Source: Parasporobacterium paucivorans DSM 15970
GTDB lineage: Bacteria; Bacillota; Clostridia; Lachnospirales; Lachnospiraceae
Length of the DNA: 64,000 bases
Assembly: GCF_900141895.1 (NCBI RefSeq)
Contig: NZ_FQYT01000008.1
Location: 1 to 64,000, forward strand
Direction of reading: 5' to 3'
How positions within the stretch are numbered: position 1 is the stretch's first letter; each line of letters opens with the position of its first letter. Below the pieces are notes generated by a model. That model was not told where the DNA came from, made no database searches, and saw nothing but the letters and a program-made list of their open reading frames with translations. Of the stretch, positions 25,346-33,225 are shown in pieces. Made by a program: the position numbers and the translations under genes.

Positions 25346-25758
25346 TTTTTCTTCCTCCTCTTCATACCTGCTTAGGATATTCCCATTTCTTTTGACTAAT
25401 AAAAATCGTATCCAGTCAAGTACATTATACACCTGTTTTTTCAATCAAATCAATTGATTTTAGTCTTTTGCTTCGTATTCTCCCAAAACGACTGATGATA
25501 TGAGTCACTTGCCCTCCACTTTTTTAACTTCCATAATTTTCTTTCATGCTTTTTTCCAGGTCAGCAGGAGGAGCAAGGAGCGAGACCTGCTAAAGTTTAC
25601 TGCCAAAGCCCTCCACCAAGGTAATAACAGCATTTTTGTCATTCTCATTGGAGTTAGTGACTTGAGTCCCCTTATCTGAGCAGTTGGTTTATATCTACAA
25701 TAATACTCTTTAAATACAGCAAGAAGGGCATTGTGATACCATAATAAAAAAACCGCAC
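25346..25758. other. Intergenic stretch holding the SOD promoter and degenerate sequence
   Basis: The SOD promoter lies at 25424-25453. From about 25455 to 25740 I see no gene. The longest minus-strand frame is about 60 residues, Leu/Trp-rich and without a ribosome binding site. A broken inverted repeat (AGCAGGTC/GACCTGCT type, about 25560-25592) is present. It may be a decayed gene or element. Confidence 0.5.
25424..25453 (-). promoter_or_regulatory. Promoter of the SOD gene
   Basis: Minus strand: TTGATT (25453-25448), an 18-nt spacer, TATAAT (25429-25424). Confidence 0.55.
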
Positions 25759-25775
25759 CTACTTATGGTACGGTT
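25751..25775 (-). terminator. Intrinsic terminator overlapping the rlmH stop codon
   Basis: AACCGTACC pairs with GGTGCGGTT (one G-T pair). On the minus strand seven T follow directly. It overlaps the last codons of rlmH. Confidence 0.8.
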
Positions 25776-26238
25776 CTCCGTTTATGATTCTGAAGCTTCT
25801 GTAAATCTGTTCCAGCAGAATGACGCGCATCAGCTGGTGGGGGAATGTCATCCTGGAAAAGCTCAGTTTTAAGTCTGCAATTCTGGAGATATTTTCATGC
25901 AATCCGATAGAACCCCCTATTATGAAAGTTATATGGCTTATGCCGTCTACTCCAAGCCCTTCCACATGTCGGGCCAGCTCCTCCGAGCTGAATTGCTTTC
26001 CATCGATCTCCAATGTGATTACATAGGAGCCTTCCTTGACATTTTTAAGAATTCTTTCGGCTTCCCTGGATTTTACGATTTCTTCCTGTCCCTGCGAAGC
26101 ATTCTCAAGAACTTTCTCATCCGGTGTTTCAATTATCTCCAGCTTACAGTATCTACCGAGCCGCTTAGAATACTCATCGATTGCCATGCTGAGGTACTTT
26201 TCCTTGATTTTTCCAACTGTTAAAATCGTGATTTTCAT
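25759..26238 (-). CDS. rlmH: 23S rRNA (pseudouridine1915-N3)-methyltransferase
   Basis: The 159-residue SPOUT methyltransferase has the invariant family features: the N-terminus [15 protein letters not shown], the SAM-knot motif [11 protein letters not shown] and the C-terminal [20 protein letters not shown] ending GEPYHK. It methylates pseudouridine 1915 in helix 69 of 23S rRNA. It follows the zinc-ribbon protein gene by 31 bp. Confidence 0.97.
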   Translation of the reverse strand: MKITILTVGKIKEKYLSMAIDEYSKRLGRYCKLEIIETPDEKVLENASQGQEEIVKSREAERILKNVKEGSYVITLEIDGKQFSSEELARHVEGLGVDGISHITFIIGGSIGLHENISRIADLKLSFSRMTFPHQLMRVILLEQIYRSFRIINGEPYHK

Positions 26239-26269
26239 TCAGGCTGCCTTTCGTGTCAGGGATGGTTTT

Positions 26270-27712
26270 TTATCCGGCCAGGCTGACTTTTCCAGATGGT
26301 TTCACTGTCACATTTTTAATCTCGCCCGTCAGATTATTGACCCCGTAATATTTAATGTTGTCGTCCTTCACTGCCTTGAAAATATAATATTCATCATTCT
26401 TCAGAATTGTTGTGCTCAGATGCTCACATTTGTAGCCATCACCCAGATAAGCGACCAGAAGGTCCATTGCTTCTGTCAGATCAATTGTTGGAGAAATCTT
26501 TAAATCATAAATATTGGTAACAACGGGACTGATAACACCTTTTTCACTTATTGCAATTGCCTGAAAAACATTATTGCCCCTCAACATTTTGATTGGTCCG
26601 GTATATGGGGATGAATTTGCGTCCGGTGTACTTCCATCATATGTATAATAAATCTTTGCTCCCTCTGGTGCAGATATAGAAATGGAAGTATCTTGAGAAT
26701 ACGTTCCGGAAGCAGGGGTAATCACAGGCGCTGATAATGTGGTCAGCTGGATGGAGTATTCGAACACGGTCACTTTGCTGAATAAACCGCTCTCACTCAT
26801 AGTTACAGCTTTAATTATCGTCTGTCCATCTGTCTTTATGCTGATTGGCCCCGTATATGCTGTTGATGCGGAAGAAGGTTCCGTTCCATCCACTGTATAA
26901 TAAATAACATTATCCCCTTCTGAAATCAATTCAATATCGATAAGTTTATTATATACGCCCGGTTTTAGGCCGGCAGAGGGTGGGATCACTCCATATGAGC
27001 TGATTGCTTTGTAGATTTTTTCATCTTCAATTCCGTTGATGAAGTCCTGAGCTTTTGCGTACATTTCATTATCCGAATAAAGGCTAACCAGCGAGATATA
27101 ATACGCTTCGTCCCCAGGGTTCAAATCAATCATTTCCAGATAAAGTTTCTCAAGCTCCTGAAATTTATCGCCCATCGCTTCATATACAGAAATCAGGCCT
27201 TCGTTCACCTTTATAGTATCCGTTTCCGAAACTGCAAGCTCCTTAGCTGCAAGGAGTTCAGTCAGGGATTTACTGTAGGCTTTCTCCCCATAGAGTTCCA
27301 TACCCGTACTGTAGCGATATTCAAACGTGTTTTTGCTGTTCTCCTTTAAAATATTCACGGAAATGATAACAATGGCAATTATGATTGCAGCAGCAATCAC
27401 GGAAATTATAACCAGTTTCTTTTTATTTGGAATCTTGCTGTGTTTTATTTCTGTTTCAACTTCCGGGTTCGATGTATGGTCGACCGGTTCCTCTCCCTCG
27501 TCATATACTTTTTCTATGCCTAGATTGTCCATTTTATTTAATTCTTCTATATTTTCGTTTATCTCAAAGTCATTACTCAATACTCTTCCGATATTATCGG
27601 CAAGTTCTGCCTCTATAATATTGAAATCGGGAGCTATATGTAAAGGCGAACCGCATTTTTTACAAAAAGCCTGATTGTTTCTGCTGGGTTCACCACATCT
27701 ACTGCATTTCAT
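26270..27712 (-). CDS. Zinc-ribbon membrane protein with TPR region and two chitobiase-type (CHB_HEX) domains
   Basis: The 480-residue protein begins with a zinc ribbon (CSRCGEPSRNNQAFCKKCG). An acidic cytoplasmic segment and one membrane helix (KLVIISVIAAAIIIAIVIISV, residues about 100-120) follow. An extracellular TPR-like region (residues about 130-235) comes next, then two CHB_HEX_C_1 repeats (YYTVDGTEPSSAS and YYTYDGSTPDANS), and a C-terminal domain of about 80 residues. It is probably anchored with the ribbon inside and repeats outside. The start at 27712 follows GAGGAG. The role is unknown; the repeats usually mediate cell-surface interactions. Confidence 0.75.
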   Translation of the reverse strand: MKCSRCGEPSRNNQAFCKKCGSPLHIAPDFNIIEAELADNIGRVLSNDFEINENIEELNKMDNLGIEKVYDEGEEPVDHTSNPEVETEIKHSKIPNKKKLVIISVIAAAIIIAIVIISVNILKENSKNTFEYRYSTGMELYGEKAYSKSLTELLAAKELAVSETDTIKVNEGLISVYEAMGDKFQELEKLYLEMIDLNPGDEAYYISLVSLYSDNEMYAKAQDFINGIEDEKIYKAISSYGVIPPSAGLKPGVYNKLIDIELISEGDNVIYYTVDGTEPSSASTAYTGPISIKTDGQTIIKAVTMSESGLFSKVTVFEYSIQLTTLSAPVITPASGTYSQDTSISISAPEGAKIYYTYDGSTPDANSSPYTGPIKMLRGNNVFQAIAISEKGVISPVVTNIYDLKISPTIDLTEAMDLLVAYLGDGYKCEHLSTTILKNDEYYIFKAVKDDNIKYYGVNNLTGEIKNVTVKPSGKVSLAG

Positions 27713-27748
27713 GGATTTTCTCCTCACAATTCTTGTTTTTCAATCAAC

Positions 27749-27777
27749 AATATACCATATTTGAGGTGTAACCGCAA
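27749..27777 (-). promoter_or_regulatory. Promoter of the zinc-ribbon/rlmH pair
   Basis: Minus strand: TTGCGG (27777-27772), a 17-nt spacer, TATATT (27754-27749). Confidence 0.45.
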
Positions 27778-27812
27778 CTTAATAGACAAGACATCTGCTG
27801 ACAGCAAAAAAA

Positions 27813-27848
27813 CAGGATGTCCTATACCTTTTGGTAGCAGACATCCTG
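27813..27848 (-). terminator. Terminator of the hemerythrin operon
   Basis: CAGGATGTC and GACATCCTG form a 9-bp stem, followed on the minus strand by seven T. Confidence 0.85.
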
Positions 27849-27857
27849 AATAATTTT

Positions 27858-28412
27858 CTATTTATATATGACTTCCAGCCTGTCCAGCATTGCAAGATAA
27901 TGCTGCTGAATTCCTTTGGCTGTTGCTTCTGCCTCAAACTCTTCAACCTGTGCATTCATGTGTTCCAGAACTTCAGGTGATAGCTCCTTTTCTGCGAAGG
28001 TATAGACCACTTCATTTTCTTTGCCGATATGGCGGATCATCTGGTTTGCGAAACCAACGGCATTAGCGATGACATCCAGTTTTGCCTCATCTTCTCCTTT
28101 TTCTACTCGTTCGAGGGCATTCTTTAAATCCATTATAAACAGCCGATTCCATCCGTGCTCAACCAGCATTCCATGCGTGACGAGGTTCTCGCCCAGCTTG
28201 CCCAGATTATCTACCATACAGGTGAAAAGGAATTCCTCTTCTTTGCCATGATGATGCGCATCCGCATAATATTTCGCAAAGCTGATCATATCCTTAAAAT
28301 CATCCTGGTTGATTTCTTCACCTTTTAAAATTCTGTAGGATGCTTTGCGCATTATCTCCAGCATCCTTAATATATTATCATGTTCTTCCACCATAAGCTG
28401 TATACTGTTCAT
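27858..28412 (-). CDS. Hemerythrin-like domain protein
   Basis: The 184-residue four-helix protein has the hemerythrin ligand pattern: VEEHDNIL in helix 1, DAHHHGKEEEFLF in helix 2, THGMLVEHGW in helix 3 and IRHIGKENEVVY in helix 4, giving His and Glu ligands for a di-iron site. Such proteins handle O2, NO or iron repair (YtfE/Ric-like). Its ATG overlaps the stop codon of the upstream gene in TAATG, so the two are translationally coupled. The operon is preceded by promoter 5. Confidence 0.92.
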   Translation of the reverse strand: MNSIQLMVEEHDNILRMLEIMRKASYRILKGEEINQDDFKDMISFAKYYADAHHHGKEEEFLFTCMVDNLGKLGENLVTHGMLVEHGWNRLFIMDLKNALERVEKGEDEAKLDVIANAVGFANQMIRHIGKENEVVYTFAEKELSPEVLEHMNAQVEEFEAEATAKGIQQHYLAMLDRLEVIYK

Positions 28413-29017
28413 TATTTCCTCCTGATTCTGCTGGTCGCTTCGTCTATTTTTTCATATAACAGGTTGGTATCATACAGACAGCCCTGAATGAATTCATCCC
28501 TTAACTGATAGTAAATCTCTACCTTTCCTCCGACTTTTTCCCAATACTGCGAATGAACACATGATACCCGTTTCCAAGTAACACTTTCTTCTCCCGTTTC
28601 AAGCACCTGATTTGAATGGTCACACGGCATCCCGTCTAGAAGGCTGTCACTGATTGTTTTATAGGCTAAGGAAGCATTTATAGCGGAAATGGAACCCTTG
28701 AGGCTTTTACCTGCTTTCATGAAGACATCTGTAAGATTATCAATGAACTTCGGTTCTACGGATAATAATTCCGTAATTCCATAGGCAAGCTTGAACTCGG
28801 ATCTGGCGACCTGTTCCTGAAGCCAGCCATGGATATTGTTTGCATCGATTACTTGATCCAAGGGTCTGTTCTCCGACAGGCCGAATTTCGTTTCAAGAAT
28901 GCTCTGTAAATCCGGCTTGATGTCTTCTCCTTCCTTGAGTATATCTTCGATAATCTTATCTTGAATTTGAATTTTATTATACAGTCAGTAATGAATTGGT
29001 CCCAAAAAAGCGCTCAT
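28412..29017 (-). CDS. Hypothetical protein with in-frame TGA at codon 11, coupled to hemerythrin
   Basis: A start at ATG 29017 has a strong AGGAGG 8 nt upstream and gives MSAFLGPIHY, then TGA (28987-28985), then LYNKIQIQDKII and an open frame to the TAATG overlap at 28412 (201 codons in all). Without readthrough only the part from about 28861 (TTG) could be made, and that lacks a ribosome binding site. I believe homologues have Trp at this point (HYWLYNKI), so TGA for TGG is a nonsense change, a sequencing error or a readthrough. The C-terminal half has Cys residues in a pattern weakly like the amino-thiazoline-carboxylate hydrolase family (MPCDHSNQ, SCVHSQYWEKVGG). Function unknown. Confidence 0.6.
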
Positions 29018-29047
29018 TTTCTTTCCTCCTGATTTCTTTATGCTCTT

Positions 29048-29091
29048 ATCATACATTTAAGAAGCATGAATGTGCGTTGCGCGCGCAACAT
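29048..29091 (-). promoter_or_regulatory. Palindromic activator-type promoter 5 (hemerythrin operon)
   Basis: Minus strand: ATGTTGCGCGCGCAACGC (29091-29074), 20 nt, then TATGAT (29053-29048). The core GTTGCGCGCGCAAC is a perfect 14-bp palindrome. Against TGTTG-N6-CAACA it has one mismatch. The geometry equals that of promoters 1-4. The same site could serve the divergent DUF1858 gene, where TACATT (29111-29116) lies one base nearer. Confidence 0.65.
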
Positions 29092-29147
29092 CCATTTTAT
29101 GATTTTATGTTACATTTATTGTATAAAAAAATATAGGAGGATTTAAA

Positions 29148-29336
29148 ATGCAGAACGTTACAAAAGGAATGCTCATAGGTGAGATTTTAAGAATGAATGA
29201 GGATTATGCTCCGATACTGATGGAGTTCGGCATGCATTGTTTGGGATGTCCATCTTCACAGATGGAAACATTGGAGGAAGCCTGCCTTGTTCATGGTATA
29301 GACGCTGATTCACTGATACTAAGACTCAATAAATAA
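29148..29336 (+). CDS. DUF1858 (hybrid-cluster-protein-associated redox disulfide) protein
   Basis: The 62-residue protein starts VTKGMLIGEILRMNEDYAP and has the C-x2-C motif MHCLGCPSS, followed by TLEEACLVHGID, all features of the DUF1858/TIGR03980 domain. TAGGAGG precedes the ATG. It is divergent from the hemerythrin operon and shares its regulatory region. Both gene types belong to nitrosative/oxidative stress contexts, so joint control is plausible. Confidence 0.92.
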   Translation: MQNVTKGMLIGEILRMNEDYAPILMEFGMHCLGCPSSQMETLEEACLVHGIDADSLILRLNK

Positions 29337-29341
29337 TATGA

Positions 29342-29387
29342 AAACAACGCAGCGCCGACCGTGACCGGTTGGTGCTGCGTTGTTTTC
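29342..29387. terminator. Bidirectional terminator between DUF1858 and the radical SAM gene
   Basis: A long stem pairs AAAACAACGCAGC with GCTGCGTTGTTTT, with T runs on both strands. It overlaps the stop of the minus-strand radical SAM gene. Confidence 0.85.
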
Positions 29388-30312
29388 AACAGGATATAGA
29401 CTGTATGCCCTGTCTGACATCTTTCTCACGAAGCTGCTTATTAATCGAGTTCAAAACTTTCTTTTTATCCAGGCTCCACATCGGGGCAACAACCAGGTTG
29501 CGCGGTCCATCACCGGTTATCCTGTGGACGACCACTCCGGCCGGAAGGTGTTCAATGCACTGAAGCAGGATATCCATGTATTCCTCCAGTTTTAAAACCT
29601 CAAATTTCCCCAATTTATATTCGCCTGCCAGGTCCGTATCCCGAATTACATGTAAAAGCTGAAGCTTAATCCCATCCACGCCTGCCCTTCCCACATAGTC
29701 AATGGTCTCAAGCATATCCTGAGAGTCTTCTCCCGGCAGTCCGAGAATAACATGAACTATCACTTTGATTCCCAAACCCTTCAGTTTCCTTACTGCCTCG
29801 TCAAAACAGGGAAGCTCGTATCCCCGGCGGATATATTGGGATGTTTTAGCATGAATGCTTTGAAGCCCCAGTTCTACCCATACGGGTTTGATCTGGTTGA
29901 TTTTCCCCAAAAGTTCCATGACCTCTTCACCCAGACAATCCGGCCTTGTAGATATGGAAAGGATTACTATATCCTCATGCTCAACAGCTTCCCTGTAGAT
30001 TTTTTCCAGATAGGGAACCGGAGCATATGTATTCGTGAAATTTTGAAAATAAGCAATGTACCTGCTGCCTGTCATTTTATTTCTTATCTTTTTTTTCGCA
30101 GCCTCAATCTGCCCTGTAATACTGAGGTCTGGAGATTCGGCAAATTCACCGGACCCCCCTTGGCTGCAGAAAATACACCCGCCAGTGCCAATGGTACCAT
30201 CCCGGTTCGGACAGGTCATGCTGCCGCTCAAGGCCAGTTTATATATTTTTTCTCCATATTCTTCCTGCAAATAGTCATTCAGGGAATAATAATGTTTTTG
30301 AATTCTATTCAT
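29386..30312 (-). CDS. Radical SAM protein, TIGR01212/YhcC family
   Basis: The 308-residue protein has the family layout. The cluster-binding cysteines are in SMTCPNRDGTIGTGGCIFC (a wider first spacing than the usual C-x3-C-x2-C), followed by SQGGSGEF, AYFQNFTNTYAP, STRPDCLG and VELGLQSI. The start at 30312 overlaps the stop codon of the upstream small membrane protein. YhcC-type proteins are conserved but their reaction is unknown. Confidence 0.88.
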   Translation of the reverse strand: MNRIQKHYYSLNDYLQEEYGEKIYKLALSGSMTCPNRDGTIGTGGCIFCSQGGSGEFAESPDLSITGQIEAAKKKIRNKMTGSRYIAYFQNFTNTYAPVPYLEKIYREAVEHEDIVILSISTRPDCLGEEVMELLGKINQIKPVWVELGLQSIHAKTSQYIRRGYELPCFDEAVRKLKGLGIKVIVHVILGLPGEDSQDMLETIDYVGRAGVDGIKLQLLHVIRDTDLAGEYKLGKFEVLKLEEYMDILLQCIEHLPAGVVVHRITGDGPRNLVVAPMWSLDKKKVLNSINKQLREKDVRQGIQSISC

Positions 30313-30490
30313 GATCTTTTTTAAAAAATGCCAAGACAAAATTAACGATGCCCAGAATTGCAAATATGATCAATCCGACCAGGTATTCCGTTTCCATCCC
30401 CTTATCCAATATAATCCCTAAAATGGCCAGGACAAAGGCCAGGCACACGACAAAAGCTATATGGTTTTTTCTGCTTTTAACTTTCAACAT
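30305..30490 (-). CDS. Small two-helix membrane protein
   Basis: The 61-residue protein has a basic N-terminus MLKVKSRKNH, two hydrophobic helices (IAFVVCLAFVLAILGIIL and YLVGLIIFAILGIVNFVLAF) and a short FFKKDHE tail. GGAGG precedes the ATG at 30490. It overlaps the radical SAM start by 8 bp and follows the YgjP-like gene by 17 bp. No function is recognised. Confidence 0.7.
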   Translation of the reverse strand: MLKVKSRKNHIAFVVCLAFVLAILGIILDKGMETEYLVGLIIFAILGIVNFVLAFFKKDHE

Positions 30491-30507
30491 AATTCCTCCA
30501 CTCTGTA

Positions 30508-31062
30508 TCAAATAACACGTCTTAATAAAGCCTTTCGCTCTTTCCAGTCTGGCATGTGCCCTTCAACGAAATCATAGAACTGCCTTGAATGGTTTGGATG
30601 CAGAAAATGTGCAAATTCATGTAAAACCACATATTCAATGCATTCTATAGGAGCTTCCAGCAGCTTATTATTCAGAATAATCATTCCCTTATAAGGATGG
30701 CAGCTTCCCCATCGTGAGGTCATCTTCCTGGTTTTGATTATAGGATATGCAAGACTGTACGGTTTGAAAATATTATAGACTTCCTTACATATGTCCTCTA
30801 AAGTCTGCTTTGGATGAGCGGGTACATTCACCGGGTTATTCAACCTTTCCTTCTGCCTTGTGATTGCATTTTCGATATATTGTCCTTTTGAATTTACAAA
30901 TTCATCAATATAACCCGAAGGAATCCTGTTCCCGGCAGATACGACTATCTCTCCATTCCCTTTAATACGCAGGTTTATATTTTTGACTTTTTTACGGTAT
31001 AATTTATAAGCCAGTTCCGTCCCGTTCCACTGAACAGCTCTCTCTTCACACTCTTTTTTCAT
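30508..31062 (-). CDS. YgjP-like metallopeptidase-domain protein (DUF45)
   Basis: The 184-residue protein contains LHEFAHFLHPNH, the zinc motif H-E-x-x-H with a downstream His, and the family segment MTSRWGSC. An N-terminal strand-rich part (ELAYKLYRKKVKNINLRI) is typical. The family is thought to be a gluzincin-type metal hydrolase. Its ATG overlaps the stop codon of the ArsC-like gene by 4 bp. Confidence 0.9.
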   Translation of the reverse strand: MKKECEERAVQWNGTELAYKLYRKKVKNINLRIKGNGEIVVSAGNRIPSGYIDEFVNSKGQYIENAITRQKERLNNPVNVPAHPKQTLEDICKEVYNIFKPYSLAYPIIKTRKMTSRWGSCHPYKGMIILNNKLLEAPIECIEYVVLHEFAHFLHPNHSRQFYDFVEGHMPDWKERKALLRRVI

Positions 31063-31400
31063 TGCCAGTTCTTCCAGATTTCCGGTTTATAGCCAACCGT
31101 TGCCAGTCTCCCATTTCGGACTACCGGAGTCTTAATCAGGCGGGTATTTTCAAGAACTTTTTCATCCCTATCTTCTTCGGCAAGATATTTTATCAGTGCC
31201 AGAAGGTCCCTGTCTTTACAGTTTTCATCAATCATATCTTCCAGCCCGCCTACCGCCTGTTTTACACTGTTAAATTCCCCGCGGCTCATTCCCTTTTCAA
31301 TGACATCTATAAATTGGACCTTAATCCCGCGTTCTTTAAAATACCTCTCCGCTTTTTTGCTTTCGAAGCATTTTGATTTTCCAAATATCTGAATATTCAA
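31059..31400 (-). CDS. ArsC/Spx-like thioredoxin-fold protein
   Basis: The 113-residue protein begins MNIQIFGKSKCFESKKAERY, where the single Cys matches the ArsC/Spx active-site loop, and ends with RLIKTPVVRNGRLATVGYKPEIW, the arsenate-reductase family C-terminal segment. Only the first Cys is present (C-x-x-S), so a glutaredoxin-type or unknown role is likelier than arsenate reduction. It overlaps the YgjP-like gene and ends the glyoxalase cluster. Confidence 0.8.
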   Translation of the reverse strand: MNIQIFGKSKCFESKKAERYFKERGIKVQFIDVIEKGMSRGEFNSVKQAVGGLEDMIDENCKDRDLLALIKYLAEEDRDEKVLENTRLIKTPVVRNGRLATVGYKPEIWKNWQ

Positions 31401-31409
31401 GATTTACTC

Positions 31410-31778
31410 CTATCTCTCCGGGATAACCTCCAGCCAGTAACCGTCGGGATCCTGGATGAAATAAATACCCATTTGTTCGTTTTCAAAGCAAATACAGCCC
31501 ATTTTCTCGTGAAGGGCATGGGCACTCTTGAAATCTGGTGTAGTGAATGCAAGATGAAATTCGCAATCCCCCAGATCATATGGTCTTTCTCTGTCTTTCA
31601 GCCAGGTAAGTTCCAGTTCAAAATCTGTGGTTTCATTTCCAAGATACACGATTATGAAAGAGCCGTCCTCCGGCGCTATTCTTCGCTTCTCAACAAGTCC
31701 CAAGGCTTCATGATAAAACTGCAGGGATTTCTCCAGATTTAACACATTATAGTTTTCATGTACCATTTGAAATTTCAT
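31410..31778 (-). CDS. gloA: Lactoylglutathione lyase (glyoxalase I)-like
   Basis: The 122-residue VOC protein has HENYNVLNLEKSLQFY, a central LGNETTDFELELTW with the Glu ligand, the HLAFTTPDF metal His and IQDPDGYWLEVI at the end. These are the GloA metal ligand positions. The start at 31778 has GGGGG upstream. Whether the thiol is glutathione, bacillithiol or another is not shown. Confidence 0.85.
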   Translation of the reverse strand: MKFQMVHENYNVLNLEKSLQFYHEALGLVEKRRIAPEDGSFIIVYLGNETTDFELELTWLKDRERPYDLGDCEFHLAFTTPDFKSAHALHEKMGCICFENEQMGIYFIQDPDGYWLEVIPER

Positions 31779-31870
31779 GACATATCCCCCCTATTTCTGT
31801 AATTAACCGTTATATTCTATCACATCCAACAGAAAAGTTCCATTCATCTAATTTTAATGATGACAAAATA

Positions 31871-31897
31871 CAACCCTCTTTTCTTCAAAGAGGGTTG
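31871..31897 (-). terminator. Terminator of the CcdA-TlpA gene
   Basis: CAACCCTCTT and AAGAGGGTTG form a stem, followed on the minus strand by TATTTTGTC. It begins 4 bp after the stop. Confidence 0.75.
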
Positions 31898-31900
31898 GGC

Positions 31901-33178
31901 TTAATTTGCAGCATCCATTGTCTGCTGTATCACGCTTTTCATAATTTCTTTTGTCATCATGCCCGGTACATATCCTGCAACATTGCCCTGCTTATCAATC
32001 ATGAATGTAGTTGGAAATGCTGAAATAGAATAATCCGCTGACACTTCTCCCGTTTCGTCGAACACCACTGGAAATGTGTACCCGGCATCAGCCAGAAATT
32101 CCACTACTTCTCCCTTTGTGACATCCTGATTGTTTGGATACTGCTGACTTCTTGGATTTGCCACCCCGAGAATTATTATATCATCCCGGTTCAGATTAAA
32201 TTCCTCATATAACGCCTGTATGTCGGGCATTTCCTGTTTGCAAGGCGGACACCAGGTCGCCCAGAAATTCAGGAACACTATTTTGCCTTTATAATCTGAG
32301 AGAGTGTGGGTATTGCCATACTGATCCGTGAGTGTAAAATCAAAAGCCGGAATCGCGTTACTGGCGCTCTTCGAATCCCCAACGGTCGATTCGCTCTCCG
32401 TTTGTCCTGTAGGATTCGTTTCTCCCGTGTCTGTGACCTCTGTCGTTGTTACCTGATTCAAATAGCCTGACACCCCGTTCATCCAGCCTGTAAAGGTCAT
32501 AATTCCCATCAGAATCAGTATGAGCCCTCCCGCTTTAATGGTATATTTCAATGCTTTTTTCTTGTTCCTGAGAAAACCAAGCGCCTGTGTGGTAAATAAT
32601 CCCAACAGAATAAACGGAATCAGAAATCCAGCTGCATATACCGTAACCAGTAAATTCCCCGTAAGCCTGGAAGATGCTCCCGATGCCATAATCAGCACGG
32701 AAGAAAGAGCCGGCCCAACGCAGGGGGTCCATGCAAAACTGAATGTAAATCCCATAACCAGTGCGATAAGAGGATTCACTTTCCTGCTGCCCAGATTAAG
32801 GTGGAATTTTCTATCCTTCTGCATGAATTTAAAATCAAAAAAACCAATCTGGAACAAACCAAGCAGTACAATGATAATTCCTCCGACTCTGGTGAAAAGT
32901 ATCTGTCTGCTGTTGAAGAAATTCCCCAAAGCCGTAAACGACATGCCCAGGATAAAAAACGCAATGGATATCCCCAGTACAAAAAACAAAGTGTGCCATA
33001 TCATCTTCTTCCTGTTATATGTGACAATTCCATTCTCTGACATCTCTTTGGTGTTTCCCGCGAGATAACTCATATACACGGGAATTAACGGCAAAACACA
33101 CGGTGAAAAGAAAGAAAATACCCCTTCAATAAATACAAGCAGAAAACTTATATTTCCCGATGCGATTCCTTCGAACAT
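31901..33178 (-). CDS. CcdA-TlpA fusion: thiol-disulfide transporter plus thioredoxin
   Basis: The 425-residue protein has about six membrane helices of the CcdA/DsbD-beta type in residues 1-235 (SFFSPCVLPLIPVYMSYL and SFAWTPCVGPALSSVL, each with the key Cys-Pro). A Thr/Ser/Glu linker follows to about residue 265. A TlpA/ResA-like thioredoxin (FLNFWATWCPPCKQEMP, residues about 300-425) completes it. It would move reducing power across the membrane to an extracytoplasmic thioredoxin in one chain. A rhodanese gene lies 47 bp upstream on the same strand. Confidence 0.9.
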   Translation of the reverse strand: MFEGIASGNISFLLVFIEGVFSFFSPCVLPLIPVYMSYLAGNTKEMSENGIVTYNRKKMIWHTLFFVLGISIAFFILGMSFTALGNFFNSRQILFTRVGGIIIVLLGLFQIGFFDFKFMQKDRKFHLNLGSRKVNPLIALVMGFTFSFAWTPCVGPALSSVLIMASGASSRLTGNLLVTVYAAGFLIPFILLGLFTTQALGFLRNKKKALKYTIKAGGLILILMGIMTFTGWMNGVSGYLNQVTTTEVTDTGETNPTGQTESESTVGDSKSASNAIPAFDFTLTDQYGNTHTLSDYKGKIVFLNFWATWCPPCKQEMPDIQALYEEFNLNRDDIIILGVANPRSQQYPNNQDVTKGEVVEFLADAGYTFPVVFDETGEVSADYSISAFPTTFMIDKQGNVAGYVPGMMTKEIMKSVIQQTMDAAN

Positions 33179-33225
33179 GTTACCTTCCTTTCCTGTACAT
33201 CAGGCATCCAGCTTCATCTCTGTAT

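Noticed and set aside
28412-28861. A 149-residue ORF from TTG as the complete protein upstream of hemerythrin
   Set aside because: It has no ribosome binding site, and the frame upstream up to the TGA and beyond it reads as protein behind a strong site.
28985-28987. Selenocysteine codon as a firm call
   Set aside because: No stable hairpin with a typical SECIS loop follows the TGA, and I believe homologues carry Trp here. Kept only as one hypothesis.
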